Assembly (NCBI GenBank): GCA_015056865.1 | Contig: SVFM01000005.1 | Span: 1 to 64,000 of the forward strand | Origin: Lachnospiraceae bacterium | GTDB taxonomy: Bacteria; Bacillota; Clostridia; Lachnospirales; Lachnospiraceae | Length of the DNA stretch: 64,000 nucleotides | Reading direction: 5' to 3' | Shown: positions 37,266-45,786 of the stretch, one piece after another | How the letters are laid out: each line of letters starts with the position of its first letter | How positions within the stretch are numbered: position 1 is the first letter of the stretch | Program-made: the position numbers and the translations under genes | The notes under the pieces: generated by a model | The model's input: only the letters and a program-made list of their open reading frames with translations | What the model was told of the DNA's origin: nothing | The model's database searches: none

Positions 37266-39043
37266 TGAAAACAAGAAAATCTACATTATCCTATATAAAA
37301 AGCTATAATTTCAGAAGTCAGCTGTTTCGGAATTTTTTGTGTGTAATGATTGGTCTCATGTTGCCTATTACTATTGTGATTGCTTTTAATTACAACAATA
37401 TTAATGATGAGATGGATCATAGAATGATGGAAATGAATGAAGAGCTGCTACAAAAAAGTGTGAGTGTAACAGACAATATTATGCAGAGCATTTTTGATGT
37501 ATTAGATCAACTGTTGTTGCAAGAAGATGTGATATCGGTAATTTACAGGGAAGAGATTGATGAGGAATATCATGATAAGGCCAGGCAAGTGCAAAATACA
37601 TTACAGCAATATATCCAGTTGAATCAGTATATTAAAGCGATTTACCTTTATTCCGGAGTAAATCAACAGATTTTGGATGCAAATCTCGTTATGAACAGCA
37701 AGGAGTATGAGAATAAGGGTAAATGGTACTATGTTTATAAAGAAATTCCCTTTGATCCTCAATGGATACTTGTGGATGATGAGAATAGTATCCTGTTGTG
37801 TAAGACCGTGTTTTCTGAAAAAGGTGAAAGTCTTGGTGTTGTAGCATTTGATATAGGGCTGCAGGCACTCAGAGAAATGATGGAGAATGAAAACATAGAG
37901 CAAGGAGGCAGATTCTTTATTGTGGATATCAGCGGTCGCATTATGTACTGCAGTCAGCTGGATTATTTCACGGAAGAAGAAGCTCTTAGGGAAAAGTATA
38001 GGAACGCGGTCAACCGTGTAAAAACCAATTCTACGGAGATTTTTACAGACCAGGGAGCCTGGGTTGTCTCTACAGAAGAATCTGAACAAAAAGTTTGGAA
38101 ATATGCATTGGTTACTGACGTGTCAGCCTATGCTGAGGATGTGGGATTCTTGTGGAATACAATGTTTTACACGATTCTTATTGGTGTGATAACGAGTATT
38201 CTGGTTTCCTTTGTTATCGCATATATTACATATTTGCCTGTAAAAAAAATAGTGGACGTTGTGTTGAAACCACAAATGTATCTGGAAAATGCTGAAAATA
38301 CAAAGCAGTCTGGGGAAGTGTTGTTTGTAGCAAGCAACATTTTGAATACTTTGCACACAAATAAGCAAATGCATGAGGAGCTTGTGGAGAGAATGCAGGC
38401 TTTGAAGTGGGCCCAGTCTATGGCTCTGCAGTTTCAGATGAATCCACATTTTTTGTACAATACATTGGAGCTTATCAAGTGGAATTCTATAGAGGAAATC
38501 GGGAAAAAGAACAGAACAAGCAAGTTGATCAGTAAGACTGCCCGATTATATCGTTTTATATTGGAAACAAACAATATTATTCTTCCATTAAGTGAGGAGT
38601 TAGAATATTCAAAGCTTTATACAGATATTTTGAAAATACGTTATGGAGAAAAGCTTGTATTTCACTGGGACATTGATGAAAGTCTATATACGTGCAATGT
38701 GATCAAACTATCCATTCAGCCGCTAGTGGAAAATGCTGTAAATCATGGTCTTAAGCTGAAAGGATATAACGGGAATGTTAATGTTGTTGCCTGCCAGAAA
38801 GAGGATAGGTTGTATATTTCGGTGGAAGATGACGGAACCGGGATTGATATTATGGAAATGAATGCTTTGAATTGTACACTGCAATCTATAGAAGGAATAA
38901 ATCATACCAATGTCGGTTTGAGTAACATTAATGAAAGAATCAAATTGATATTTGGAAGTGAATATGGAGTTACTGTACAAAGACGTGATCAAGAAGGAAT
39001 CTGTGGTACGCGTGTTGTGATAACCTTTCCTTATAAACAATAA
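37262..39043 (+). CDS. YesM-type sensor histidine kinase
   Basis: A 593-residue membrane kinase. The first membrane helix is near residues 25-45, an extracellular Cache-like sensor spans about 50-298, and the second helix is at 300-325. Then come a HAMP-like linker, the His_kinase motif QMNPHFLYNTLE with His396, and an ATPase domain (PLVENAVNHG, EDDGTGI, GLSNINERI). YesM kinases sense a sugar, often through a binding protein, and phosphorylate YesN. I start it at the ATG at 37262, which overlaps the regulator stop; a longer frame to 37226 would be inside the regulator gene. Translation is probably coupled. Confidence 0.93.
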   Translation: MMKTRKSTLSYIKSYNFRSQLFRNFLCVMIGLMLPITIVIAFNYNNINDEMDHRMMEMNEELLQKSVSVTDNIMQSIFDVLDQLLLQEDVISVIYREEIDEEYHDKARQVQNTLQQYIQLNQYIKAIYLYSGVNQQILDANLVMNSKEYENKGKWYYVYKEIPFDPQWILVDDENSILLCKTVFSEKGESLGVVAFDIGLQALREMMENENIEQGGRFFIVDISGRIMYCSQLDYFTEEEALREKYRNAVNRVKTNSTEIFTDQGAWVVSTEESEQKVWKYALVTDVSAYAEDVGFLWNTMFYTILIGVITSILVSFVIAYITYLPVKKIVDVVLKPQMYLENAENTKQSGEVLFVASNILNTLHTNKQMHEELVERMQALKWAQSMALQFQMNPHFLYNTLELIKWNSIEEIGKKNRTSKLISKTARLYRFILETNNIILPLSEELEYSKLYTDILKIRYGEKLVFHWDIDESLYTCNVIKLSIQPLVENAVNHGLKLKGYNGNVNVVACQKEDRLYISVEDDGTGIDIMEMNALNCTLQSIEGINHTNVGLSNINERIKLIFGSEYGVTVQRRDQEGICGTRVVITFPYKQ

Positions 39044-39057
39044 TCAGGAGGAAAAAT

Positions 39058-41847
39058 ATGTCTAGTAAAAAAAATAAAATCATTTTGTTTGTTTTAACAT
39101 TTTCGCTCCTCATCTGGATGCCGGATGTCCAGTCAAGTGCCGGAGAGAGAAAATCATTTTATGATTTTACACAGGAGCATGAAAACACAAAAAGGCCTGA
39201 AGAAGAGTTTGTTGTTGATGTAACAAAATTTAAACAGAATGATGCCGGAAGTGCCATGATTTATCACAATAAAGAGGGCTCAAAGAAAGGGCTTCGTATT
39301 GGAGAAAGTTATACAGAAGTAACTTTTCAGGCCAATATACCGGTAAGCGGATTATATAACATTGAGTTAACCTATTGTCCAATCATAACACACAATGCGC
39401 AGATTATTTTCGGTATTCTGATCGATGGTGAATCCCCTTATGTTGAGGCAAATAGTTGTGTTTTAAGTCGTGTGTATGAAAATGAAGAAATCCGTCAGGA
39501 TGAATTTGGAAATGATCTTCGTCCGAATGCCGTTCAATTGTCAGAATGGAGAACACAATTTTTATATGATCAGACCGGTATAGGTGGAAATTTACCATTT
39601 TATTTTGAGGAAGGAGAGCACGAGATTACTTTGTGCTTTGAAGGAACACCGCTGTTATTGGAAAGCATGTGCATTAAGCAGGAACCTTATAAGTTTGATT
39701 ACCAAGATTATGTATCACTCTACAAACAAAGAGGCTATATAGAGCCGAAGGATGTTTTGAAGATTTTTCAAGCTGAGAATTATTATCAGCAATCCGCTTC
39801 TGTTTTATGGCCTGACAGTGATAGAACCAGTCCCTTGACACAACCTATGGATTATTCTCTGATCAAGATCAATTATGGAGGCGGTAGTCAGTGGAGTGCG
39901 CCTGGGCAATGGATCAGTTGGGAGATAGACGTGCCTACGGATGGTTTTTATAATTTGGGAGTCAAGTACAGACAGAGTTATTTGGACGGTTTGTTCAGCT
40001 CAAGAAAGATAAGCATAGATGGAGAAGTTCCTTTTAAGGAGCTGGATGCCGTGAGGTTTAATCATACTGATTCCTGGAAGAATCTTGTGATTGGAAATGA
40101 ATATGAACCATATAGTATCTATCTGACTGCCGGAAAACATGTTATTACCATGGAAAATGTCATCGGTGATATGAGCACAACTATGGAAACGTTACAGACT
40201 GTTATCACAAATCTGAATGAGATGTATCTGGATGTTGTCATGATTACCAGTAGTGATCCGGATCCATACAGGGATTATTATGTTGAAAGACAGCTGCCTG
40301 GCTTGTCTGGTCAATTTCTTGAAAATGCTGAGCTGTTGTTCCAGGTGGCAGATTATATGATAGAGGTTGTTGGAGGTAAGGGCAGTGAGACAGCTTTCTT
40401 TGAGGATATTGCATATAATCTGGAAAGCTATGCGGATGACGTGGAAAGTCTAACGTATAAGGGACGTATTGAATTTTTTAAAAATGATATCAACAGCTTA
40501 AGTTCCAAACTGACGCAATATCAGAACCAGGCATTGGACATAGATTATATTGTTCTTTTATCCACGGATATGGAGATGCCCAGAGCAAAGGAAAATTTGT
40601 GGGAGTGGATGTCTTTTCAGGCAGGGACTTTCATAGCATCTTTTTCAAAGCAGGAGAAAAAGTTCCAGGATGAAGATAAAGTAATTAAGGTATGGTTTAA
40701 TACCGGTAATGACCAGTATGAGATTCTACAGTCTATGATTACAGATATTTTTACACCCATGACAGGTATTGAAGTGGATCTAGAGCTGGTACAGGGTACA
40801 TTGATCGAGGCTACGGTGGCTGGAAATGGTCCAGACGTGGCACTTGGTATTGATGCTTCAACCGTAGTAAATCTGGCCTTGAGAGGCGCTTTGGAAGAAT
40901 TGGATGGATATGACGGTTTTGATCAATTGATCGATCAGTACATAGAGGGAGCAGATATTCCGTTTACCTTAGAGAACAGAACCTACGGTATACCTAATTC
41001 CAGTGCGTTCAGTGTCATGTTTGTGCGTACAGATATTTTTGAGCAGCTTGGGCTTGAGGTGCCGACCACTTGGGATGAGATGTATGACGTGACTCAGGTA
41101 CTACAGAGAAATAATATGACACTTGCTACAGTTCCCGGATTTGCAACTTTGCTATATCAGAAAGGCGGCAGTTACTATAACGAGGAAAAGACAAAGGTTT
41201 TGTTTGATGAAAATGTAGCTGTTGAGGCATTTACGCAATATACAGAATTTTATACCAAGTATGACTTTCCGGTAACTTTTGATTTCTTAAGTAGATTCAG
41301 GACCGGCGAAATGCCTATTGGTATTGCATCTTATGCCACATATAACAGCCTAAAATATTCGGCTCCGGAAATTAATGGACTATGGGAGATGTATCCGATT
41401 CCCGGAACAGTCAGGGCAGATGGCAGTGTGGATTATACGCAGGCAGTCAGCGGTGGAATTGGTTGTGTGATGTTCAGTCACAGTGACAATACAGATGCCG
41501 CCTGGGAGTTTATAAAATGGTGGTCCAGCGCGGAAACGCAGCAAAGATATGCCAATGATCTGGAAGCGGTAATGGGATATGCTGCAAGATATGACACTAC
41601 AAATCTGCAGACCTTGGATAATATTGGTTGGACCAACAGGGAACTGAAAGTTTTAAAGGAGCAATTACAGTATTTGGAGTATATTCCTATTGTTCCCGGA
41701 GATTATTACGTGACGCGTGGTATTGATAACACCTACAGAGGTGTAATCAACGATGGAGCTAATGTAAGAGAGCTTCTAACCAACTGGACAGTAAAGATCA
41801 ATGAGGAAATTGAACGTAAACGAAAAGAATTTTATGAAAATAATTGA
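39058..41847 (+). CDS. Exported solute-binding protein fused to carbohydrate-binding-like modules
   Basis: A 929-residue exported protein. The signal peptide is at 1-28 (no lipobox cysteine). Two beta-sandwich segments (about 45-210 and 235-400) look like CBM6/35-type domains: each ends in a stretch such as YLTAGKHVITMENV, typical of such modules. After a helical linker (400-545), residues 555-925 form a family 1 extracellular solute-binding protein (YEILQSMITDIFTPMTGIEV, GNGPDVALG, WEFIKWWSS). It opens the transporter genes directly behind the kinase gene, and its two permeases follow. Without a lipobox it may be released or held by partners, which is unusual in Gram-positives. Confidence 0.85.
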   Translation: MSSKKNKIILFVLTFSLLIWMPDVQSSAGERKSFYDFTQEHENTKRPEEEFVVDVTKFKQNDAGSAMIYHNKEGSKKGLRIGESYTEVTFQANIPVSGLYNIELTYCPIITHNAQIIFGILIDGESPYVEANSCVLSRVYENEEIRQDEFGNDLRPNAVQLSEWRTQFLYDQTGIGGNLPFYFEEGEHEITLCFEGTPLLLESMCIKQEPYKFDYQDYVSLYKQRGYIEPKDVLKIFQAENYYQQSASVLWPDSDRTSPLTQPMDYSLIKINYGGGSQWSAPGQWISWEIDVPTDGFYNLGVKYRQSYLDGLFSSRKISIDGEVPFKELDAVRFNHTDSWKNLVIGNEYEPYSIYLTAGKHVITMENVIGDMSTTMETLQTVITNLNEMYLDVVMITSSDPDPYRDYYVERQLPGLSGQFLENAELLFQVADYMIEVVGGKGSETAFFEDIAYNLESYADDVESLTYKGRIEFFKNDINSLSSKLTQYQNQALDIDYIVLLSTDMEMPRAKENLWEWMSFQAGTFIASFSKQEKKFQDEDKVIKVWFNTGNDQYEILQSMITDIFTPMTGIEVDLELVQGTLIEATVAGNGPDVALGIDASTVVNLALRGALEELDGYDGFDQLIDQYIEGADIPFTLENRTYGIPNSSAFSVMFVRTDIFEQLGLEVPTTWDEMYDVTQVLQRNNMTLATVPGFATLLYQKGGSYYNEEKTKVLFDENVAVEAFTQYTEFYTKYDFPVTFDFLSRFRTGEMPIGIASYATYNSLKYSAPEINGLWEMYPIPGTVRADGSVDYTQAVSGGIGCVMFSHSDNTDAAWEFIKWWSSAETQQRYANDLEAVMGYAARYDTTNLQTLDNIGWTNRELKVLKEQLQYLEYIPIVPGDYYVTRGIDNTYRGVINDGANVRELLTNWTVKINEEIERKRKEFYENN

Positions 41848-41866
41848 TCGGAGGATATGTCAATAA

Positions 41867-42763
41867 ATGAATCGAGTAAAAAAATTGACAAGGAAACTAT
41901 ATAGGGATCGTATCATTTATTTCATGATCGCACCGTTCATAATATTTTTCTTTGTCTTTGTGGTTATTCCTGTGGTTGCAGCCATTGTACTGAGTTTTAC
42001 AGATTTCAATATGCTGCAAACTCCGAATTTTATCGGACTTGATAATTACAGGAGCATGTTTCTGAATGATGATGTTTTTATGATTGCGGTTAAAAACACG
42101 TTGATATTTGCATTTTTGACAGGCCCACTCAGTTATATAGCCTGTTTTATGTTTGCATGGTTTATCAATGAATTACCTAAAAAAGTCAGAGCTTTTATGA
42201 CTTTGGTGTTTTATGCTCCATCCATTACATCCAGTATTTATGTGATTTGGCAGTTTATATTAAGTGGAGATCGTTATGGAGTGTTAAATGGTGCCCTGAT
42301 GAAATTGGGATTGATTAATGAGCCTATTCAATGGCTAATTGATCCGGATTACATGATGGCCGCATGTATCGTGGTACAGCTTTGGCTTAGTTTGGGTACC
42401 AGCTTTCTCTCATTTATGGCCGGTTTTAAGACTGTGGATGAGACTCTTTATGAAGCAGGAGCTATAGATGGTATCCGAAACAGGTTTCAGGAGGTTTGGC
42501 ATTTGACCTTGCCCCAAATGAAACCCCAACTGCTCTTTGGTGCAGTGATGCAGATTGCAAGTTCCTTTGCAGTAGGAGCTGTACCCATGGCATTGAATGG
42601 ATTTCCGTCTACAGATTATGCTACACATACGATTATAAGTCATATCCATGATTATGGCAATGTGAGATATGAACTGGGATATGCCTGTGCTGTTTCCACT
42701 ATATTATTGCTTGCTATGATGTTGACTAACCATGTGATCACAAAGTTGCTGGTAGACGATTAA
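41867..42763 (+). CDS. CUT1 sugar ABC transporter permease (MalF-type), pair 1
   Basis: A 298-residue permease with six membrane helices. The cytoplasmic EAA loop that contacts the ATPase reads YEAGAIDGIRNRFQEVWHLT. The N-terminal half has the FVFVVIPVVAAIVLSFTDF first-helix pattern of the MalF/UgpA group. It pairs with the permease at 42784 and the binding protein before it. No ATPase gene occurs in the locus, so a shared MsmK-type ATPase encoded elsewhere must energise it. Confidence 0.92.
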   Translation: MNRVKKLTRKLYRDRIIYFMIAPFIIFFFVFVVIPVVAAIVLSFTDFNMLQTPNFIGLDNYRSMFLNDDVFMIAVKNTLIFAFLTGPLSYIACFMFAWFINELPKKVRAFMTLVFYAPSITSSIYVIWQFILSGDRYGVLNGALMKLGLINEPIQWLIDPDYMMAACIVVQLWLSLGTSFLSFMAGFKTVDETLYEAGAIDGIRNRFQEVWHLTLPQMKPQLLFGAVMQIASSFAVGAVPMALNGFPSTDYATHTIISHIHDYGNVRYELGYACAVSTILLLAMMLTNHVITKLLVDD

Positions 42764-42783
42764 AGCTCGAGAGGAGAATGAAT

Positions 42784-43644
42784 ATGAAAAGGTTACATAT
42801 CAGAAAGAAACTGAATCGTTCTCACGGTGGAAATTTTTTGATTTTTCTATTGTTGGCAATATTTGCTGTGTTTATGGGCTTACCGCTATGGTATAACATT
42901 GTATCTGCATTTAAGCCTCCGGAAGAGATTTTTCTGTTCCCGCCCAGACTATATGTTACCAACCCCACGGAAAGAAATTTCACCCAGCTGTTTCAATTGG
43001 TTACCAATCTGACCATACCATTTAACAGGTATTTGTTTAACAGTGTATTTATAAGTGTTGTATCTACAACGCTTTGTGTGATGATTGGCGCAATGGCTGC
43101 CTATCCCTTTGCAAAAAAAGAATTTGCAGGGAAAAAGATATTATGGAAGTTAATTATGACCACTCTGCTGTTTTCAGGTGGGGTAACAGCAATACCATCT
43201 TATATTATAAAAGCGAAACTGGGACTGATCAATACATATTGGGTGTTGATTCTGCCTTCCATTGCCTCTCCGCTTCAAATGTTTCTCATGCGTCAATTTA
43301 TGCTACAGGTGCCGGATGAAATACTGGAATCTGCCAGAATAGACGGAGCAAGTGAGTTTAGAATTTTTCTGCATATAGTAATGCCGAACGTGAAGCCGGC
43401 GTTACTTACTGTGGTAGTATTGGCTTTTACCAGTATTTGGAATACAGGATCTAACGGAGTTGTCTATGATGAGGCGCTGAAGCTTTTACCTTCTGCATTG
43501 GGGCAGATTAGTGCAGGAGGAATTGCCAGAACCGGGGTGACAGCCGCTGCAACCTTGTTACTTTTGATACCTCCTATTCTTGCATTTATTGTGACCCAGA
43601 GCAAAATGCTACAGACGATGGCACACTCAGGGATTAAATCATAG
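42784..43644 (+). CDS. CUT1 sugar ABC transporter permease (MalG-type), pair 1
   Basis: A 286-residue permease with six helices. The EAA loop is LESARIDGASEFRIFLHIVM. The N-terminus (GLPLWYNIVSAFKPPEEIF) is typical of MalG-type subunits. I favour the ATG at 42784, 7 bases after GGAG, over the ATG at 42778 which lies too close. It is the second half of the first transporter and is followed after 14 bases by the NHL/TPR protein. Confidence 0.92.
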   Translation: MKRLHIRKKLNRSHGGNFLIFLLLAIFAVFMGLPLWYNIVSAFKPPEEIFLFPPRLYVTNPTERNFTQLFQLVTNLTIPFNRYLFNSVFISVVSTTLCVMIGAMAAYPFAKKEFAGKKILWKLIMTTLLFSGGVTAIPSYIIKAKLGLINTYWVLILPSIASPLQMFLMRQFMLQVPDEILESARIDGASEFRIFLHIVMPNVKPALLTVVVLAFTSIWNTGSNGVVYDEALKLLPSALGQISAGGIARTGVTAAATLLLLIPPILAFIVTQSKMLQTMAHSGIKS

Positions 43645-43658
43645 GGGAGGGATGTTAT

Positions 43659-45134
43659 ATGAAGTACAGGAGATGGGTACTGTTGTCAGCTTTGTTATAT
43701 TTGCTGTTTTCTTTTCCCAGTTATTCATATGCCTCCGGTAACAGTGGAACATATACGTATAATGTGAACAGAGATGCGGTTCCTTCCGCACAAGCTTATA
43801 GGGTCAGTCTTGTTGTGGATGAAGAGATTATGGGATGTGCAGGCCTTAGCAGTCCTCAGGATATTTTTGTAGACAGCAAAGATATTACTTATATTTTGGA
43901 CAGTGGTAATGCAAGGGTGGTGATTCTGGATAAAAATTTCAAATGTATAAAGGAAATTAGAGAGTTTTCTTATCAGGGAGAGATATTAACCTTGGCTAAA
44001 GGAGCGGAGGGTATATTTTTTAGAGAGTCCAATGCATCTTTATACATTGCAGATACAGAAAATAATCGAATTATTGTGGCAGATCTGGATGGAAATGTCA
44101 GTCACATTTATGAAAAACCAGTGGGAGAATTGTTAGATCCCACAGTTGCATATAAGCCACAAAAAATAGTTGTTGATAATATGGGTATCATGTATGTTAC
44201 ATCCGGCAATGTAAATACCGGTGCACTTATGATCGATAGCAACAATGAGTTTAAAGGGTTTTATGGAGCAAACAGTGTCAGTGCGACTTGGGAAGTAATT
44301 GTAGAATATATGTGGCGCAGTATTATGACCAAAGAACAAAGGGCACAGTCTGAGTATAGTTTTCAGCCTACGGAATTCAACAATATATTCTGGTCAGAAG
44401 ATCGTTTTATTTATGCAGTTTCACCTATAAGCGCAACCATTGAATCACCGGTGGTTAAATTGAATGCGGTTGGCAACAATGTGCTGAACGAAACAGAGTT
44501 TGGTGATATGAAGTCTAATTCATGGACGGTAAATAGCAATGCCATTTTTTCGGATATAACAGCAGATGAAGATAACGTCTTTACTATTCTGGATACAACA
44601 AGTGGAAAGTTATATCAGTATGATGAAGAATGCAATTTATTGACCATCTTTGGGGGGATAGGTTATCAAAATGGCTTGTTTGTAATGCCTGTATCGGTAG
44701 AAACAAACAGTACTCATGATATTTTGGTACTTGATGCGAGCAAAAATACTATAACAGTTATGGAACAGACCTATTATGGAGAAATGATCAGAAAGGCTGT
44801 GTTCTTACATAATGAAGGATTGTATGTGGAGGCGGTAGAGCCCTGGGAGGAAGTCATACGGATGAATCCAAACTATTACCTTGCATACAAAGGAATGGGA
44901 AAGGCTTACGTGGCATTTGGCGACTATAAAACCGCTATGCGGTATTTTGAGCTCGGCATGGATAAGGTTGGATATTCAGATGCAAAGGGTAAATTACGCA
45001 ATGAGATCATCAAAGAAAACTTTACTTTGATAGTTGTTTGTGTAGTAGGAGCATTGATCTTGATCATGGGATTTGATTCCATAAAAAAGATTCTGAAAAA
45101 GATAAAAACCAAGGAAAGGAAGAGTAGAAAATGA
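43659..45134 (+). CDS. Membrane-anchored NHL-repeat and TPR protein
   Basis: A 491-residue exported protein. The signal peptide ends near residue 26. Repeated NHL-type strands run from about 60 to 370 (SSPQDIFVDSKDITYILDSG and ASLYIADTENNRIIVADLDG show the pattern), which should form a beta-propeller. Then follow TPR-like helices (about 385-450, EGLYVEAVEPWEEVIRMNPN), a membrane helix (about 455-475) and a basic tail. It is anchored with the propeller outside. It overlaps the Yip1 gene by 4 bases. It may hold the other exported components together; that role is inference. Confidence 0.85.
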   Translation: MKYRRWVLLSALLYLLFSFPSYSYASGNSGTYTYNVNRDAVPSAQAYRVSLVVDEEIMGCAGLSSPQDIFVDSKDITYILDSGNARVVILDKNFKCIKEIREFSYQGEILTLAKGAEGIFFRESNASLYIADTENNRIIVADLDGNVSHIYEKPVGELLDPTVAYKPQKIVVDNMGIMYVTSGNVNTGALMIDSNNEFKGFYGANSVSATWEVIVEYMWRSIMTKEQRAQSEYSFQPTEFNNIFWSEDRFIYAVSPISATIESPVVKLNAVGNNVLNETEFGDMKSNSWTVNSNAIFSDITADEDNVFTILDTTSGKLYQYDEECNLLTIFGGIGYQNGLFVMPVSVETNSTHDILVLDASKNTITVMEQTYYGEMIRKAVFLHNEGLYVEAVEPWEEVIRMNPNYYLAYKGMGKAYVAFGDYKTAMRYFELGMDKVGYSDAKGKLRNEIIKENFTLIVVCVVGALILIMGFDSIKKILKKIKTKERKSRK

Positions 45135-45763
45135 AGCGTACAGGATTCGATACCATGAGTTCTTTTGCATATCCATTCTATACAATTTTACATCCAAAGG
45201 ATGGATTTCAGGAGATGAAATTTAATAAAAAGGATTCACTTGTGGTAAATTTTGTCATTGTAGCTGCATGGTTGTTTGTAGAAGTGTTTTATCGTGTGGC
45301 AATGGATTTTGACATGAATCCTTTTGTATATACAGATGTTAGTTTACTTCGAGTGGCTGTCATTACAGTTATGGTTTATGGAATGCTTTGCGTATCAAAC
45401 TGGTGCTTTTGTACCTTGTTGGATGGAAAGGGCAAATTGAAAGAAATTTTTATGGTGACGGCCTACGCGCTGGTGCCGTATATCATAGTTCGATTTGTCA
45501 CGGTATTATTGAGTATGGTCATGTTAAATGATGAGCAGATCCTGCTTAACTATTGTGTTTTACTGGCACAACTGTGGGGATTTGTTATGGCTTTTACAGG
45601 ACTTTCGGAAATCCATGAATATGGCTTTAAAAAAACCTTATTATCCCTTGTACTGACAGCTATAGGAGTGATTATTATGCTGTTTATTTCTCTTATGCTG
45701 ATCATGCTGTTTCAACAAGTCTATAAATTTGTAACTACGGTAGCAATAGAGTTGGCATATTGA
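45131..45763 (+). CDS. Yip1-family integral membrane protein
   Basis: A 210-residue protein with five predicted membrane helices and the Yip1 pattern: a cytoplasmic N-terminal YPFYTILHPKDGFQEMKF, then helices with FMVTAYALVPYIIVRF. Yip1-domain proteins are common in this gene context in Lachnospiraceae, and their bacterial role is unknown. The start overlaps the stop of the NHL/TPR gene (ATGA), so translation is coupled. The next gene starts 23 bases after its stop. Confidence 0.85.
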   Translation: MKRTGFDTMSSFAYPFYTILHPKDGFQEMKFNKKDSLVVNFVIVAAWLFVEVFYRVAMDFDMNPFVYTDVSLLRVAVITVMVYGMLCVSNWCFCTLLDGKGKLKEIFMVTAYALVPYIIVRFVTVLLSMVMLNDEQILLNYCVLLAQLWGFVMAFTGLSEIHEYGFKKTLLSLVLTAIGVIIMLFISLMLIMLFQQVYKFVTTVAIELAY

Positions 45764-45786
45764 TATTGGCAGGATTGGAGAACGTG

